From: CAXBDP01 sp963974465 | GTDB taxonomy: Bacteria; Bacteroidota; Bacteroidia; Cytophagales; Cyclobacteriaceae | Assembly (NCBI GenBank): GCA_049340005.1 | Contig: JBMPIY010000008.1 | Reading direction: 5' to 3' (one strand) | DNA length: 64,000 bases | Shown: piece by piece, positions 44,556 to 53,272 of the stretch | How positions within the stretch are numbered: position 1 is the first letter of the stretch | Layout of the letters: each line of letters starts with the position of its first letter | Notes under the pieces: generated by a model | The model's database searches: none | What the model saw: the letters and a program-made list of their open reading frames with translations, nothing else | Told to the model about the DNA's origin: nothing | Translations under genes and position numbers: made by a program

Positions 44556-45674
44556 ATGGCCAATAAACTCACGATTTTACAAATAGTTACTCGAAGGCAA
44601 TATCGGGGAGCTGAAATGTTTGCATCCAAACTGAGTGAGGGTTTGGTTGGTCAAGGGCATAGAGTAATTTTTCTCGGTTTATATCCTCCACCTCCCGTCG
44701 ATTTGCAACCTCAAGGTGCGGAATGCCAAGACCTAAATGGAGATAGCTCTGCTTTTATTTCACCCAAATTATTAAAGGAGCTCAAGCAATTTATAGCTGA
44801 GTATAAGCCTGATATTATTCAAGCTAATGGCTCTGATACTTTGAAATATTCAGCTCTTTGCAAGCGGCATTTCCCACAAATACCGCTAATCTATAGACTA
44901 ATTTCAATGCCATCTTATTGGATGGGAACCAATCCATTTAAGCGAATGGTGTATTGCTTTTTTTATAGCAAAACAAATTTCGTAACTGGAGTTGGCAGGC
45001 CAGCTATCGATCAATTGGTGGAACTGATGAACTATCCTCCCGCCAAAACCAACGTGATTTATCGTGGAGTGGACGAGTATTTATTTGATAAAGATTCTTG
45101 TAGACAAACGCTTGGAGCCGAATTGAATATTCCACAAACTGCGAAAGTTTTAATTACTGTGGGTGCACTAAAGGACGAAAAGGATCATCATTTTATGATT
45201 GATGCTTTCGCACAAATGAATCACCATGATAAAGAACTGCACTTGATCCTGTTGGGAGAAGGTGATCTGAAAATGGATTTAATGGCAAAATGTAAATCTA
45301 GTGGCTTTGGAAATAAAGTTCATTTTGTCGGCTTTAAGGATAATGTAGGGGAATGGCTCGCGGGCGCAGATTTATTTTTGTTGACAAGTAAAATAGAAGG
45401 AGTACCTGGTGTAGTTCTCGAGGCTGCAATCCAAAAACTGCCTGCGCTTGCAATTGACGTTGGAGGAGTGCGGGAGGTTATCGAACACATGATAACCGGA
45501 ATTGCCTTGCCTGAAAGGGAGGTGAAGTCTTTCGCATTTAAAGCAGATTATCTGCTAAGCCAGCCTGCTTTATTAGCTGAAATGGGAACAAATGCCCGCC
45601 AATTGGTTGTCAATAAATTTGGTTTATCTCGCGCTGTTAGAGAGTTTGAAGAACTTTATTTACAATTGCTTTGA
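44556..45674 (+). CDS. Glycosyltransferase, family 4 (GT-B fold)
   Basis: The 372-residue cytosolic protein has a GT4-type layout. The N-terminal Rossmann part holds TRRQYRGAEMFASKLSEGL. The C-terminal part holds VGALKDEKDHHFMIDAF, LHLILLGEGDLK, VHFVGFKDNVGEWLAGADLFLLTSKIEGVPGVVLEAA, with the E-x7-E nucleotide-sugar site in the last segment. The acceptor is unknown; a cell-surface glycan is likely. It stands alone in its transcription unit and has two octamer copies. Confidence 0.9.
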   Translation: MANKLTILQIVTRRQYRGAEMFASKLSEGLVGQGHRVIFLGLYPPPPVDLQPQGAECQDLNGDSSAFISPKLLKELKQFIAEYKPDIIQANGSDTLKYSALCKRHFPQIPLIYRLISMPSYWMGTNPFKRMVYCFFYSKTNFVTGVGRPAIDQLVELMNYPPAKTNVIYRGVDEYLFDKDSCRQTLGAELNIPQTAKVLITVGALKDEKDHHFMIDAFAQMNHHDKELHLILLGEGDLKMDLMAKCKSSGFGNKVHFVGFKDNVGEWLAGADLFLLTSKIEGVPGVVLEAAIQKLPALAIDVGGVREVIEHMITGIALPEREVKSFAFKADYLLSQPALLAEMGTNARQLVVNKFGLSRAVREFEELYLQLL

Positions 45675-45676
45675 GT

Positions 45677-46228
45677 TTAGTCTCTTGTGTATTCGATTAT
45701 ATCGCCTTCAGCAATTCCATATTTTTGACAAAAGCCGGCGAGAGTTTCCACTACGAACATTGCAGGAAATTCAGACGGTAAAGTTTCTTCTGAATAGGGA
45801 GTTGCATTACGATATATCTTCACAATTTCACCACTTTTATTCGCATACATAATATCCAACGAAAGGCGGGTATTACTCATCCAAAAACCTTGTTCTTCCT
45901 CTTTGTCAAAAATAAACAGCATTCCTTGGCTTTCAGTCATGGTAGTACGATACATCAGACCTTGTGCTCTTTTGATGTCATCATCAGCTATTTCAATATC
46001 AATTTTACGAATTTCAGTGCCATCTGCTTTTTTGAAAACTAGTTCGCCTTGCTTCTTAAATACAGGCTCAGTTTTGAGACTTGATGTGTCCTCATTGCTG
46101 CCTTCATAAAAGCTCAAAACTGAATAAATAATCATTAAGAGAATTAAAATTGCAGCAAAAATTATGGTCTTTTTACTTGTGCTTTTCTTGGCCGCAGGTC
46201 TTTGGATATATGGTTTTTTCTCTCTCAT
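45677..46228 (-). CDS. DUF192 domain protein, membrane anchored
   Basis: The 183-residue protein has a basic N-terminus, one membrane helix (residues 23-42) and a DUF192 domain outside: FKKADGTEIRKIDIEIADDD, RAQGLMYRTTM, GMLFIFDKEEEQGFWMSNTRLSLDIMY and FVVETLAGFCQKYGI. DUF192 proteins are common extracytoplasmic proteins with no settled function. It follows 3 bases after a His-rich lipoprotein gene. Confidence 0.85.
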   Translation of the reverse strand: MREKKPYIQRPAAKKSTSKKTIIFAAILILLMIIYSVLSFYEGSNEDTSSLKTEPVFKKQGELVFKKADGTEIRKIDIEIADDDIKRAQGLMYRTTMTESQGMLFIFDKEEEQGFWMSNTRLSLDIMYANKSGEIVKIYRNATPYSEETLPSEFPAMFVVETLAGFCQKYGIAEGDIIEYTRD

Positions 46229-46231
46229 AAT

Positions 46232-46762
46232 TTATTCTTCTATTTCCTCAGTGGCATTACTAAAATATTGTTGGCATTGGGTAAGTAATTGCTCAGCTTT
46301 AGCTTGGATAGTTTGGATAATGTTTCTTTGTTCTTTTTGCAATTCAAGCATTTGCTCTGGCAAGATTTCAACTTCTGGGCCATTACTTTCATGCGTATGA
46401 TCGTGGTCATGATCTTCTTCGCCAGGAATTTCAACCTCTACAAATTCAACTTTCCAGTTCGTAAGTTCCTCTTCTAGAATTTCAATTTCAAGCAAAAGCC
46501 CTTTAATTTTCTCTACTTCCTCCTGAGCTATTTCATCTGATTGGCTTTCGCTATTATTAGAAAGTGCTACTTGCATAAAATTTTTATGCTCAGCAATCTG
46601 CGCCATTAATCCATCTACTTGGCCTTGAGTGGCATAAGCTTCATTGTGGATAGTTTTAGCTTCACTTAATGTTGCCATTTCTTCTTCACTTAATTCACCA
46701 CCACTGCAAGCAATTATGGTTGATATGAAGAAGAATGATAAAAGTACCTTGAATTTATTCAT
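46232..46762 (-). CDS. His-rich lipoprotein of unknown function
   Basis: The 176-residue protein has a lipoprotein signal peptide ending IIAC (residue 19), then a long coiled-coil helix (about residues 25-110, Glu- and Lys-rich), a short histidine cluster EDHDHDHTHE and a second helix (LPEQMLELQKEQRNIIQTIQAKAEQLL). The histidine/acid cluster could bind metal ions, but that is inference. Cotranscribed with the DUF192 gene. Confidence 0.65.
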   Translation of the reverse strand: MNKFKVLLSFFFISTIIACSGGELSEEEMATLSEAKTIHNEAYATQGQVDGLMAQIAEHKNFMQVALSNNSESQSDEIAQEEVEKIKGLLLEIEILEEELTNWKVEFVEVEIPGEEDHDHDHTHESNGPEVEILPEQMLELQKEQRNIIQTIQAKAEQLLTQCQQYFSNATEEIEE

Positions 46763-46822
46763 AGCTGCTATTTAATGTAGCTTAAGACAAATTTACTAAT
46801 TTATCTATTGTAAGTATTAACT

Positions 46823-47713
46823 CTAATACATTTCTTCATTCTGAAAATGATCTTTACTACCAGCCTCTTTTGGTTTTTCGTATTTCCATCTACGATGCGA
46901 CCAAAGCCAATCAGCTGGATTCTTACGAGTACTTTTTTCCAGAAGATTTATATATCCATCCAAGATTGGGAAATTGCTGGTATTCCCCTCTTTCACAGTT
47001 ATTTGTTCATATTCTGCCACATAGTGACCTCGTTTTGTACGGTGCATGCTATTCATAAATACGGGCCATTTGGTGAATTTTGCTAACTGCTCCGGCCCCA
47101 AATAAAATGCAGTATCCACACCTAGAAATTTAGCCCAATATTTTTCCGTTGCTTGTATGGGTAATTGATCAGCCACCATTGCAACATCACGCTGGAGTTT
47201 TCTACGCTTTACAAGTTCTCGCACAGTTTCATCTTTAGCAATGGGTGTACCTCCAAATCGAGATCTCACTTCCATGATAAACCTGTCCACACCTTTATTC
47301 TTTAGTGGTTTGTATACTGGATCTATTGGGTAATTTAGCTCCATGGTGCAGGCCAACAGCATCCACTCCCAATTTCCAGTATGACCTGTAAAAATGAATA
47401 TTGGACTACCTTGGTCGTGATACTTTTTGATTTGATCTAAGCCCCTAATTTGTACTCTCCTTTGGATTTCGGTAGCAGATAAATTGTGCGCCTTTATTGT
47501 CTCAATAGCTAAATCACAAAGATTGCGATAAAATTTCTTGGTGATTTTTTTCCTCTCTGCGTTGCTTTTTTCTGGAAAACAAAGAGCTAGATTCTCCATA
47601 ACCACTTTTCTCCGATAGCGGATTATGTAATAGATAATCAGGTACATAAAATCAGATACTCCATAGAGCACTGATAAAGGGAGTTTCGAAATTAGCTTGA
47701 GAAACCTGTACAT
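46823..47713 (-). CDS. Lysophospholipid / lipid A acyltransferase (LpxL/HtrB family)
   Basis: The start at ATG 47713 places the first membrane helix at the N-terminus (MYRFLKLISKLPLSVLYG); longer frames would overlap the divergent gene. The 296-residue protein has the H-x4-E catalytic motif HTGNWE, the NLALCFPEKS element and a VADQLP segment, all typical of late lipid A acyltransferases. It probably adds a secondary acyl chain to lipid A or to an ornithine-type lipid. Confidence 0.88.
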   Translation of the reverse strand: MYRFLKLISKLPLSVLYGVSDFMYLIIYYIIRYRRKVVMENLALCFPEKSNAERKKITKKFYRNLCDLAIETIKAHNLSATEIQRRVQIRGLDQIKKYHDQGSPIFIFTGHTGNWEWMLLACTMELNYPIDPVYKPLKNKGVDRFIMEVRSRFGGTPIAKDETVRELVKRRKLQRDVAMVADQLPIQATEKYWAKFLGVDTAFYLGPEQLAKFTKWPVFMNSMHRTKRGHYVAEYEQITVKEGNTSNFPILDGYINLLEKSTRKNPADWLWSHRRWKYEKPKEAGSKDHFQNEEMY

Positions 47714-47762
47714 GGCCGGAAAATTACATATTTTCGGCCTATCCATTTCAATTTTCTTAATT

Positions 47763-48491
47763 ATGCTTGATAAAGAGGTTGCCGTATTTAATAAAATCAT
47801 TGAAAATCGTCGTTCGGTTCGGAAGTATCTACCCGATGTTCAAATTCCTGACGATGTAATTGAAAGATCTATTCATTGTGCGACAATTGCGCCCAATAGT
47901 AGCAATTTACAATTGTGGGAATTTCATCGAGTAAAATCTGAGCAAATGCGAAATTTGATGGTTCCGATGTGTATGAAGCAAAATGCAGCTAAAACTTGCT
48001 CTGAGCTAATGGTGATTGTCGTACGAAAGGATCTTTGGAGAAAAAGGAGAAATGCGCTTCTCAATTCCATTTATGAACAAAAGGATCTTCCCGAGAAGCA
48101 AAAAACTATTATTGCCAAATACTACAACAAGCTGATTCCAATTTTTTATACGAATGACATTTTCAATATAGCTGGCTTGCTGAGGAAAATCACCGCTTTT
48201 AGTATTGGACTCTTCAAGCCAATAGTGCGGGAGGTTGGTTATGCTGATGTTCGAGTTACCGCACATAAAAGTGCTGCATTGGCAGCTATGAATTTTATGA
48301 ATAGCGTTAGTGCCGAAGGATTTGACTCATGCCCCATGGAAGGGATGGATTCCTCCCGCATCAAAAAGGCCTTGGGCTTATGTAAAAAAGCAGAAATTAA
48401 CATGGTAATAGCTCTTGGTAAGCGCTTGCCAGAAGGCGTGTATGGTGAGCGATGGAGAGTGCCGCAATCTGAAGTGTACTTTGAGCATTAA
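47763..48491 (+). CDS. Nitroreductase family oxidoreductase
   Basis: The start ATG 47763 gives MLDKEVAVFNKIIENRRSVRKYLPD, the standard N-terminal flavin-binding element. The longer frame would run into the opposite gene. The 242-residue protein continues with CATIAPNSSNLQLWEF, and the C-terminal AALAAMNFMNSVSAEGFDSCPMEGMDSSRIKKALGL. It is a probable FMN-dependent NAD(P)H oxidoreductase with unknown substrate. Two octamer copies lie within it. Confidence 0.9.
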   Translation: MLDKEVAVFNKIIENRRSVRKYLPDVQIPDDVIERSIHCATIAPNSSNLQLWEFHRVKSEQMRNLMVPMCMKQNAAKTCSELMVIVVRKDLWRKRRNALLNSIYEQKDLPEKQKTIIAKYYNKLIPIFYTNDIFNIAGLLRKITAFSIGLFKPIVREVGYADVRVTAHKSAALAAMNFMNSVSAEGFDSCPMEGMDSSRIKKALGLCKKAEINMVIALGKRLPEGVYGERWRVPQSEVYFEH

Positions 48492-48514
48492 AAGGAATTG
48501 TTTATCTTAATTGC

Positions 48515-49276
48515 ATGATTTCCAATATAAAAGAAATTCTATTCATCGATATTGAAACAGTAAGTGCCAAGGCTCAATTCCACGAAATGGATGAAAGGCT
48601 GCAAAAGCAATGGATAAAAAAGGCAAATTTCTTCAAACAAGAAGAAAAAGAGCCAGACGAATTGTATCAAGATAAAGCTGCCATTTATTCAGAATTTGGT
48701 CAAATTGTATGCATCGGAATGGGTTTTTTACGTGAAAAAGATGATGAGCTGGTTTTACGCTTGGGCGAACTATCTGGAAAAGATGAGAAAGATTTGCTAG
48801 AGAAATTTGCCAAGCTTTTAGATGAGCAATTTCCAAAAAATCAGCCAAGGCTATGTGCCCACAATGGTTATGAATTTGACTTTCCTTATATCTGCCGTAG
48901 AATGCGTGTACATGGAATTCCATTGCCTAGTTCCCTTGCTTTACTCATCAATGCTAAGCCATGGACCAACCCACATATTGATACCATGGAAATGTGGAAG
49001 TTTGGTGATCGCAAGCATTTTACTTCCTTGGACTTGATGGCGACTATTTTTAATGTGGAAACCAGCAAAAGTGATATCGATGGAAGTATGGTTTCTCATG
49101 TGTATCATGTTGATGATGATTTGCCGAGAATCACAAGATATTGCATTCGCGATGTGGAAGTACTTACACGTGTTTATCTCAAATTAGCTGGCCTCGATTT
49201 GGAAATAAGCTCTGTAGAATATCCTGATTCCTACTTTGAAGAAGAAGACCAAAACCCTCCCGCCGATTTAGCATAA
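48515..49276 (+). CDS. DnaQ-like 3'-5' exonuclease (DNA polymerase B exonuclease type)
   Basis: The 253-residue protein has the DEDDy layout: FIDIET (D, E), CAHNGYEFDFPYI (D), and YCIRDVEVL with the last Asp, matching the stand-alone family-B-polymerase-like exonucleases. It lacks a polymerase domain. It probably trims single-stranded DNA in repair. An octamer copy at 49256 encodes PPA near the C-terminus. Confidence 0.85.
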   Translation: MISNIKEILFIDIETVSAKAQFHEMDERLQKQWIKKANFFKQEEKEPDELYQDKAAIYSEFGQIVCIGMGFLREKDDELVLRLGELSGKDEKDLLEKFAKLLDEQFPKNQPRLCAHNGYEFDFPYICRRMRVHGIPLPSSLALLINAKPWTNPHIDTMEMWKFGDRKHFTSLDLMATIFNVETSKSDIDGSMVSHVYHVDDDLPRITRYCIRDVEVLTRVYLKLAGLDLEISSVEYPDSYFEEEDQNPPADLA

Positions 49277-49305
49277 TTTGATTCTGCCATCCTGTCACAT
49301 CTTTG
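49277..49305 (+). promoter_or_regulatory. Promoter of htpG
   Basis: TTTG (49277-49280), a 17-base spacer and CATCTTTG (49298-49305), one mismatch from the consensus, would start RNA about 55 bases before the htpG ATG. No CIRCE element is visible. Confidence 0.5.
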
Positions 49306-49364
49306 CTTGTGGTACAGGAATTGGGATTGACGGTCATCGTCTAATCAACAAAAGAATATATATT

Positions 49365-51254
49365 ATGCAAGAAAAAGGTACTATATCCATTCATACCGAA
49401 AACATTTTCCCGATCATTAAGAAATTTCTCTATTCAGACCATGAGATATTTTTGAGGGAACTCATAGCCAATGCGGTAGATGCTACACAAAAAATTAAAC
49501 GCCTTACTTCTTTAGGAGAAAATACTTCGGAACTAGGGGATCTTAGCATAGAAGTATCTTTCGATAAAGACAAAAAGACCATTACCGTGAAGGACAAAGG
49601 TCTTGGTATGACAGGCGAAGAAATCAAAAAATATATTAACCAAATTGCCTTTTCGGGTGCGACGGAGTTTGTTGAGAAATTCAAGGACGCCGAAGATGCT
49701 AAGCAGATTATAGGAAAGTTCGGTCTAGGATTCTACTCGGCATTTATGGTTGCGGATAAAGTAGAAATCATTTCTAAATCTTACCAAGAAGGAACCGAAG
49801 CCGCCAGATGGACTTGCGATGGAAATACGGAATTTGAATTGAGCCCAGCTGAAAAAACTGATCGCGGCACGGAAATAATTCTTCATGTAAATAAGGATTC
49901 GGAAGAGTTCCTAGAAGAATACAGACTAAAAAGCATACTTGATAAGTATTGCAAGTTTATGCCTGTGGATATCATTTTCGGTACAGAAGATGAAAAATTG
50001 CCGGATGGTAAAGATGAAGATGGCAAAGACAAATTTAAAACGGTAAAGAAGCCAAGAATCATCAACAATACGACTCCAATATGGACAAAAGCTCCAGCGG
50101 ATTTGAAGGACGAAGATTACTTGGAGTTCTATAAAGAGCTTTATCCATTTAGTGAAGATCCACTGTTCTGGATTCACCTCAACGTGGATTATCCATTCAA
50201 CTTGACTGGGGTATTGTACTTTCCGAAAGTGAAAGGGGACTTGGAATTGCAACGAAACAAAATTCAGCTGTATAGTCGCCAAGTATTCATCACCGATGAG
50301 GTTAAAGATGTAGTGCCAGAATTTTTAATGCTGCTACATGGTGTAATTGACTCACCCGATATTCCGCTTAACGTGTCGCGTAGCTATTTGCAGTCGGATA
50401 GCAATGTGAAGAAAATCAATAGCTATATCACCAAAAAGGTGGCTGATAAGCTGGAAGAATTATTCAAAAAAGACAGAGCGGCTTTCGAAACCAAATGGGA
50501 TCATATTGGCCTGTTTGTAAAGTATGGGATGATCTCGGAAGAAAAATTTGCAGAGAAAGCTCAGAAATTCACTTTACTGAAAAATACAGAAGGCAAATAT
50601 TTTACACTTGAAGAATACGGAGAGAAAACAAAAATAAACCAAACCGACAAGAATGGTCAAAACATTTGGCTATACGCAAGCGATGAAGGTAAGCAGGACG
50701 CTTATATCAGAAGTGCTGGTAAAATGGGTTATGATGTTGCAATTCTAGACGGAATTCTGGATAGCCACTTTGTTAATCACTTAGAGCAGAAAATTGAGAA
50801 AACTAGCTTAAAGCGGGTGGATGCGGATGTTATTGATAAGCTTATCGAGAAAGATGAGAAGAGAGAAAGCTTATTGAATGAAAAAGAGCAAGAAAGCTTA
50901 AAGGAAGTGTTCACAAAGGCTATTGCAAATGAAAGCGCTCAAGTGTCTGTAGAAGCATTGGCGCAAGATGAAATGCCGGTGGTGATCACGCAAAATGAAT
51001 TTATGCGTCGAATGAAAGATATGGCCAAAACAGGCGGGGGGATGAACATGTTTGGTGCTATGCCAGAAACGCAACAAGTTACCCTTAATGCGAATCACCC
51101 CATAATGGCTAAAATCATTAAAGAAGAAAATGAAGAGCTAAAAGGTCAAATGGCTACACAAGCTTATGATATTGCTTTGCTTGGTCAGGATATGCTTAAA
51201 GGCAAGAGGCTTACAGAATTCTTGTTGAGAAGTGTTGATTTGCTTGGAAAGTAG
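49365..51254 (+). CDS. htpG: Hsp90 chaperone HtpG
   Basis: I start at ATG 49365 (629 residues), because the sequence then begins MQEKGTISIHTENIFPIIKKFLYSDHEIFLRELIANAVDA, the normal HtpG N-terminus. The longer frame adds 29 unrelated residues that include the promoter. The ATP lid and site are present (KDKGLGMTGEEIKKYI, FSGATEFVEK, FGLGFYSAFMVADKVEI), then the middle domain (NVSRSYLQSD) and C-terminal dimerisation part. Terminator at 51277. Confidence 0.96.
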   Translation: MQEKGTISIHTENIFPIIKKFLYSDHEIFLRELIANAVDATQKIKRLTSLGENTSELGDLSIEVSFDKDKKTITVKDKGLGMTGEEIKKYINQIAFSGATEFVEKFKDAEDAKQIIGKFGLGFYSAFMVADKVEIISKSYQEGTEAARWTCDGNTEFELSPAEKTDRGTEIILHVNKDSEEFLEEYRLKSILDKYCKFMPVDIIFGTEDEKLPDGKDEDGKDKFKTVKKPRIINNTTPIWTKAPADLKDEDYLEFYKELYPFSEDPLFWIHLNVDYPFNLTGVLYFPKVKGDLELQRNKIQLYSRQVFITDEVKDVVPEFLMLLHGVIDSPDIPLNVSRSYLQSDSNVKKINSYITKKVADKLEELFKKDRAAFETKWDHIGLFVKYGMISEEKFAEKAQKFTLLKNTEGKYFTLEEYGEKTKINQTDKNGQNIWLYASDEGKQDAYIRSAGKMGYDVAILDGILDSHFVNHLEQKIEKTSLKRVDADVIDKLIEKDEKRESLLNEKEQESLKEVFTKAIANESAQVSVEALAQDEMPVVITQNEFMRRMKDMAKTGGGMNMFGAMPETQQVTLNANHPIMAKIIKEENEELKGQMATQAYDIALLGQDMLKGKRLTEFLLRSVDLLGK

Positions 51255-51276
51255 ATTTGGCTTGAAGATTCAATTG

Positions 51277-51307
51277 AAAAGGCTACTCGAATTGGGTAGC
51301 CTTTTTT
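51277..51307. terminator. Terminator, htpG / convergent gene
   Basis: AAAAGGCTAC (51277-51286) pairs with GTAGCCTTTT (51296-51305), with a T run after it. The A tract lets it act in both directions. Confidence 0.88.
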
Positions 51308-51308
51308 A

Positions 51309-51956
51309 TTAGTCTTTCTTTTTTAGGGACTTAATAAATTCCGCCCAGGCAAATGGATTGAGGAAAGAGAAGGAGCGAGGGCCTACGCGATCTTGTGCCA
51401 TTTGGCGTTGCTGATCGAGAAAATATCGATAATTCATTTGAGGCGACATGGTAGCATTTTGAACATATTGTTCATACACTTCTGGATCTATACTTTCAGT
51501 AAACAAATTGTCTGAAAGTTCAGTCGGTGTCCTCATAGCAAGGATTGCTTCTTTAAAATCCCTTTCAGTAGGGAATAGTCTTACATTCACATTGTCCAGT
51601 TGGATTGTATCTTGTTTCATCTCAATTACTACTGTGTAGCTATCAGAATCCATTTTTGGGATCTTCAAATATTGTCTTTGATAGCCAACCATATTGAAAA
51701 CAATACTATCGCCAGACACGACTGGTAAAGTAAAAAATCCGAAACTATCAGAGTTTGTCATTTTCCCCCTAGCCGGAACATAAATATTAACTCCTGGTAG
51801 GTATGTCGTTGTATCTTCATTGAGAATTACACCCGAAAATTGAATCACTTTCGGAGGGTCTTGTTTCGGAGGATCTTGTGCAAATGCTTGTTGTTTCACC
51901 AAACACAATCCAGTAATCAATATTGCACAAAATATAAAGTAGAATCTACGGTTCAT
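51309..51956 (-). CDS. Exported protein with carboxypeptidase-regulatory-like domain
   Basis: The 215-residue protein has a signal peptide ending FAQ, a short repeat QDPPKQDPPK, a CarboxypepD_reg-like fold (VIQFSGVILNEDTTTYLPGVNIYVPARGKMTNSDSFGFFTLPV, VFNMVGYQRQYLKIP) and a helical C-terminus (MNYRYFLDQQRQMAQDRVGPRSF). Related small proteins are common in Bacteroidota envelopes; the role is unknown. Confidence 0.75.
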   Translation of the reverse strand: MNRRFYFIFCAILITGLCLVKQQAFAQDPPKQDPPKVIQFSGVILNEDTTTYLPGVNIYVPARGKMTNSDSFGFFTLPVVSGDSIVFNMVGYQRQYLKIPKMDSDSYTVVIEMKQDTIQLDNVNVRLFPTERDFKEAILAMRTPTELSDNLFTESIDPEVYEQYVQNATMSPQMNYRYFLDQQRQMAQDRVGPRSFSFLNPFAWAEFIKSLKKKD

Positions 51957-52022
51957 ATTGTATAAATTACGACGAACGAAGATAAAGGTTAGTGAGCCCT
52001 AAAACAAAAATCCTAAAACAGC

Positions 52023-52409
52023 ATGCGGTTAAAGAACATAAGTTTACCCTATAGTATTCAGATTTTCAAAGCACTTTCTGAGGAGGCCAGAGTCCGAATA
52101 ATTAACCTGCTTGCTAATAATAAGGAAATGTGCATTAGCGATTTGGAATTGGTGCTTGGCTTTACCCAAACCAAAACCTCCCGCCATTTGACCTTCCTTA
52201 AAAATGCTGGCATCGTAAATAGCAAAAGAGTCGATAAATGGATATTTTATTATATCAAAGAAGAGGCGTCTGAAATTTTAAGACAGATCTTCGTTTTTAT
52301 CCAAAAGGATCCTCAACTTATCAAAGATCAAGAAATCTTTAAAGTGCTCTATTCGAATAGGGAACTTGCCCTAAACCAAATCGAAACCCGCAAATGGCAA
52401 GGTGATTGA
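52023..52409 (+). CDS. ArsR family transcriptional regulator
   Basis: The 128-residue protein is a small winged-helix regulator: ALSEEARVRIINLLANNKEMCISDLELVLGFTQTKTSRHLTFLKNAGIVNSKRVDKWIFYYIKE. The ELVLGF-TQTKTSRHL helix-turn-helix is intact. A single cysteine (C38, in MCISDL) precedes it, and no CxC metal motif is seen, so the inducer is not clear. Monocistronic; 78 bases before the HAD gene. Octamer at 52177. Confidence 0.88.
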   Translation: MRLKNISLPYSIQIFKALSEEARVRIINLLANNKEMCISDLELVLGFTQTKTSRHLTFLKNAGIVNSKRVDKWIFYYIKEEASEILRQIFVFIQKDPQLIKDQEIFKVLYSNRELALNQIETRKWQGD

Positions 52410-52487
52410 CAATTGAACAATTACTTCTGTTCAAGCTTTATTATTTGATCAAGCCAATGCCAAATTTTTCTGAAAACACCATTATTA

Positions 52488-53180
52488 ATGAACTACCAAT
52501 TTCTATTTTTCGACCTCGACCATACTTTGTGGGATTATGAAAAAAGCGCTCGCGAAACATTGCGTGAGCTTTATGATGCCTATCAGCTTCATCAAAAGGT
52601 GGTGTTTGATGCTATGGCCTTGCAGCAAAAATTTTTCGAAGTCAATTACCAACTTTGGGCAGATTATAATATTGGTAAAATAGATAGTGAATACCTAAGG
52701 ACGCAGCGCTTTGTGCGAATATTTGAGGAATTAGGTGCGGATAAAAGTTTGATCCCAGCCAATTTTACCTACGAATATGTGAATGGCTGTCCCCAAAAGC
52801 CTTATGTAATTGATGGAGCTTTCGAATTGCTTGACCACCTACAAGATCGTTTTTCATTGCATATAATCACTAATGGATTTGAAGATGTGCAGCATGTGAA
52901 ATTGGAGAAATCCGGCCTACGAAAGTATTTCGATGAAGTGGTGACCTCTGAAAGAGCGGGAGGTAAAAAACCAGGCAAAGAGATATTTGAATTTGCACTG
53001 AAAGTTTCGAAGGCACATCTGCAACATAGTTTAATGATTGGTGACAATATCCAAACAGATATCCTAGGAGCCAAAGGAGTAGGAATTGGCCAAGTCTATT
53101 ATAATCCTGAAAAAGTAGCGCATACAGAAGAACTTACCTTCGAAATTAGCCATTTATCAGAGCTTAAGTCAATTCTCTAA
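52488..53180 (+). CDS. YjjG-type HAD nucleotidase
   Basis: The 230-residue protein is a HAD phosphatase: FFDLDHTLWD (motif I, nucleophile Asp), IITNGFEDVQ (motif II), a lysine in GGKKPGKEIF (motif III) and MIGDNIQTDILGA (motif IV). The pattern LDHTLWDYEKSARETL with LYDAYQL matches YjjG, which removes phosphate from non-canonical pyrimidine nucleotides. Octamer at 52956 encodes the AGG of motif III. Confidence 0.9.
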   Translation: MNYQFLFFDLDHTLWDYEKSARETLRELYDAYQLHQKVVFDAMALQQKFFEVNYQLWADYNIGKIDSEYLRTQRFVRIFEELGADKSLIPANFTYEYVNGCPQKPYVIDGAFELLDHLQDRFSLHIITNGFEDVQHVKLEKSGLRKYFDEVVTSERAGGKKPGKEIFEFALKVSKAHLQHSLMIGDNIQTDILGAKGVGIGQVYYNPEKVAHTEELTFEISHLSELKSIL

Positions 53181-53230
53181 CACAAATTACCTTCCTTTGA
53201 ATTCCTCTAAATATTATCTATATAGATGCT

Positions 53231-53238
53231 TATCTTTG
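53231..53238 (+). promoter_or_regulatory. -7 promoter element before pruA
   Basis: TATCTTTG fits TAnnTTTG and lies 34 bases before the start codon. No -33 TTTG lies at standard spacing. Confidence 0.35.
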
Positions 53239-53272
53239 TTTATAATTTAGTTTTAATCAAATCTTAAAAGAT

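Noticed and set aside
49278..49364. Longer htpG start
   Set aside because: The added 29 residues do not match HtpG and overlap the promoter-like elements.
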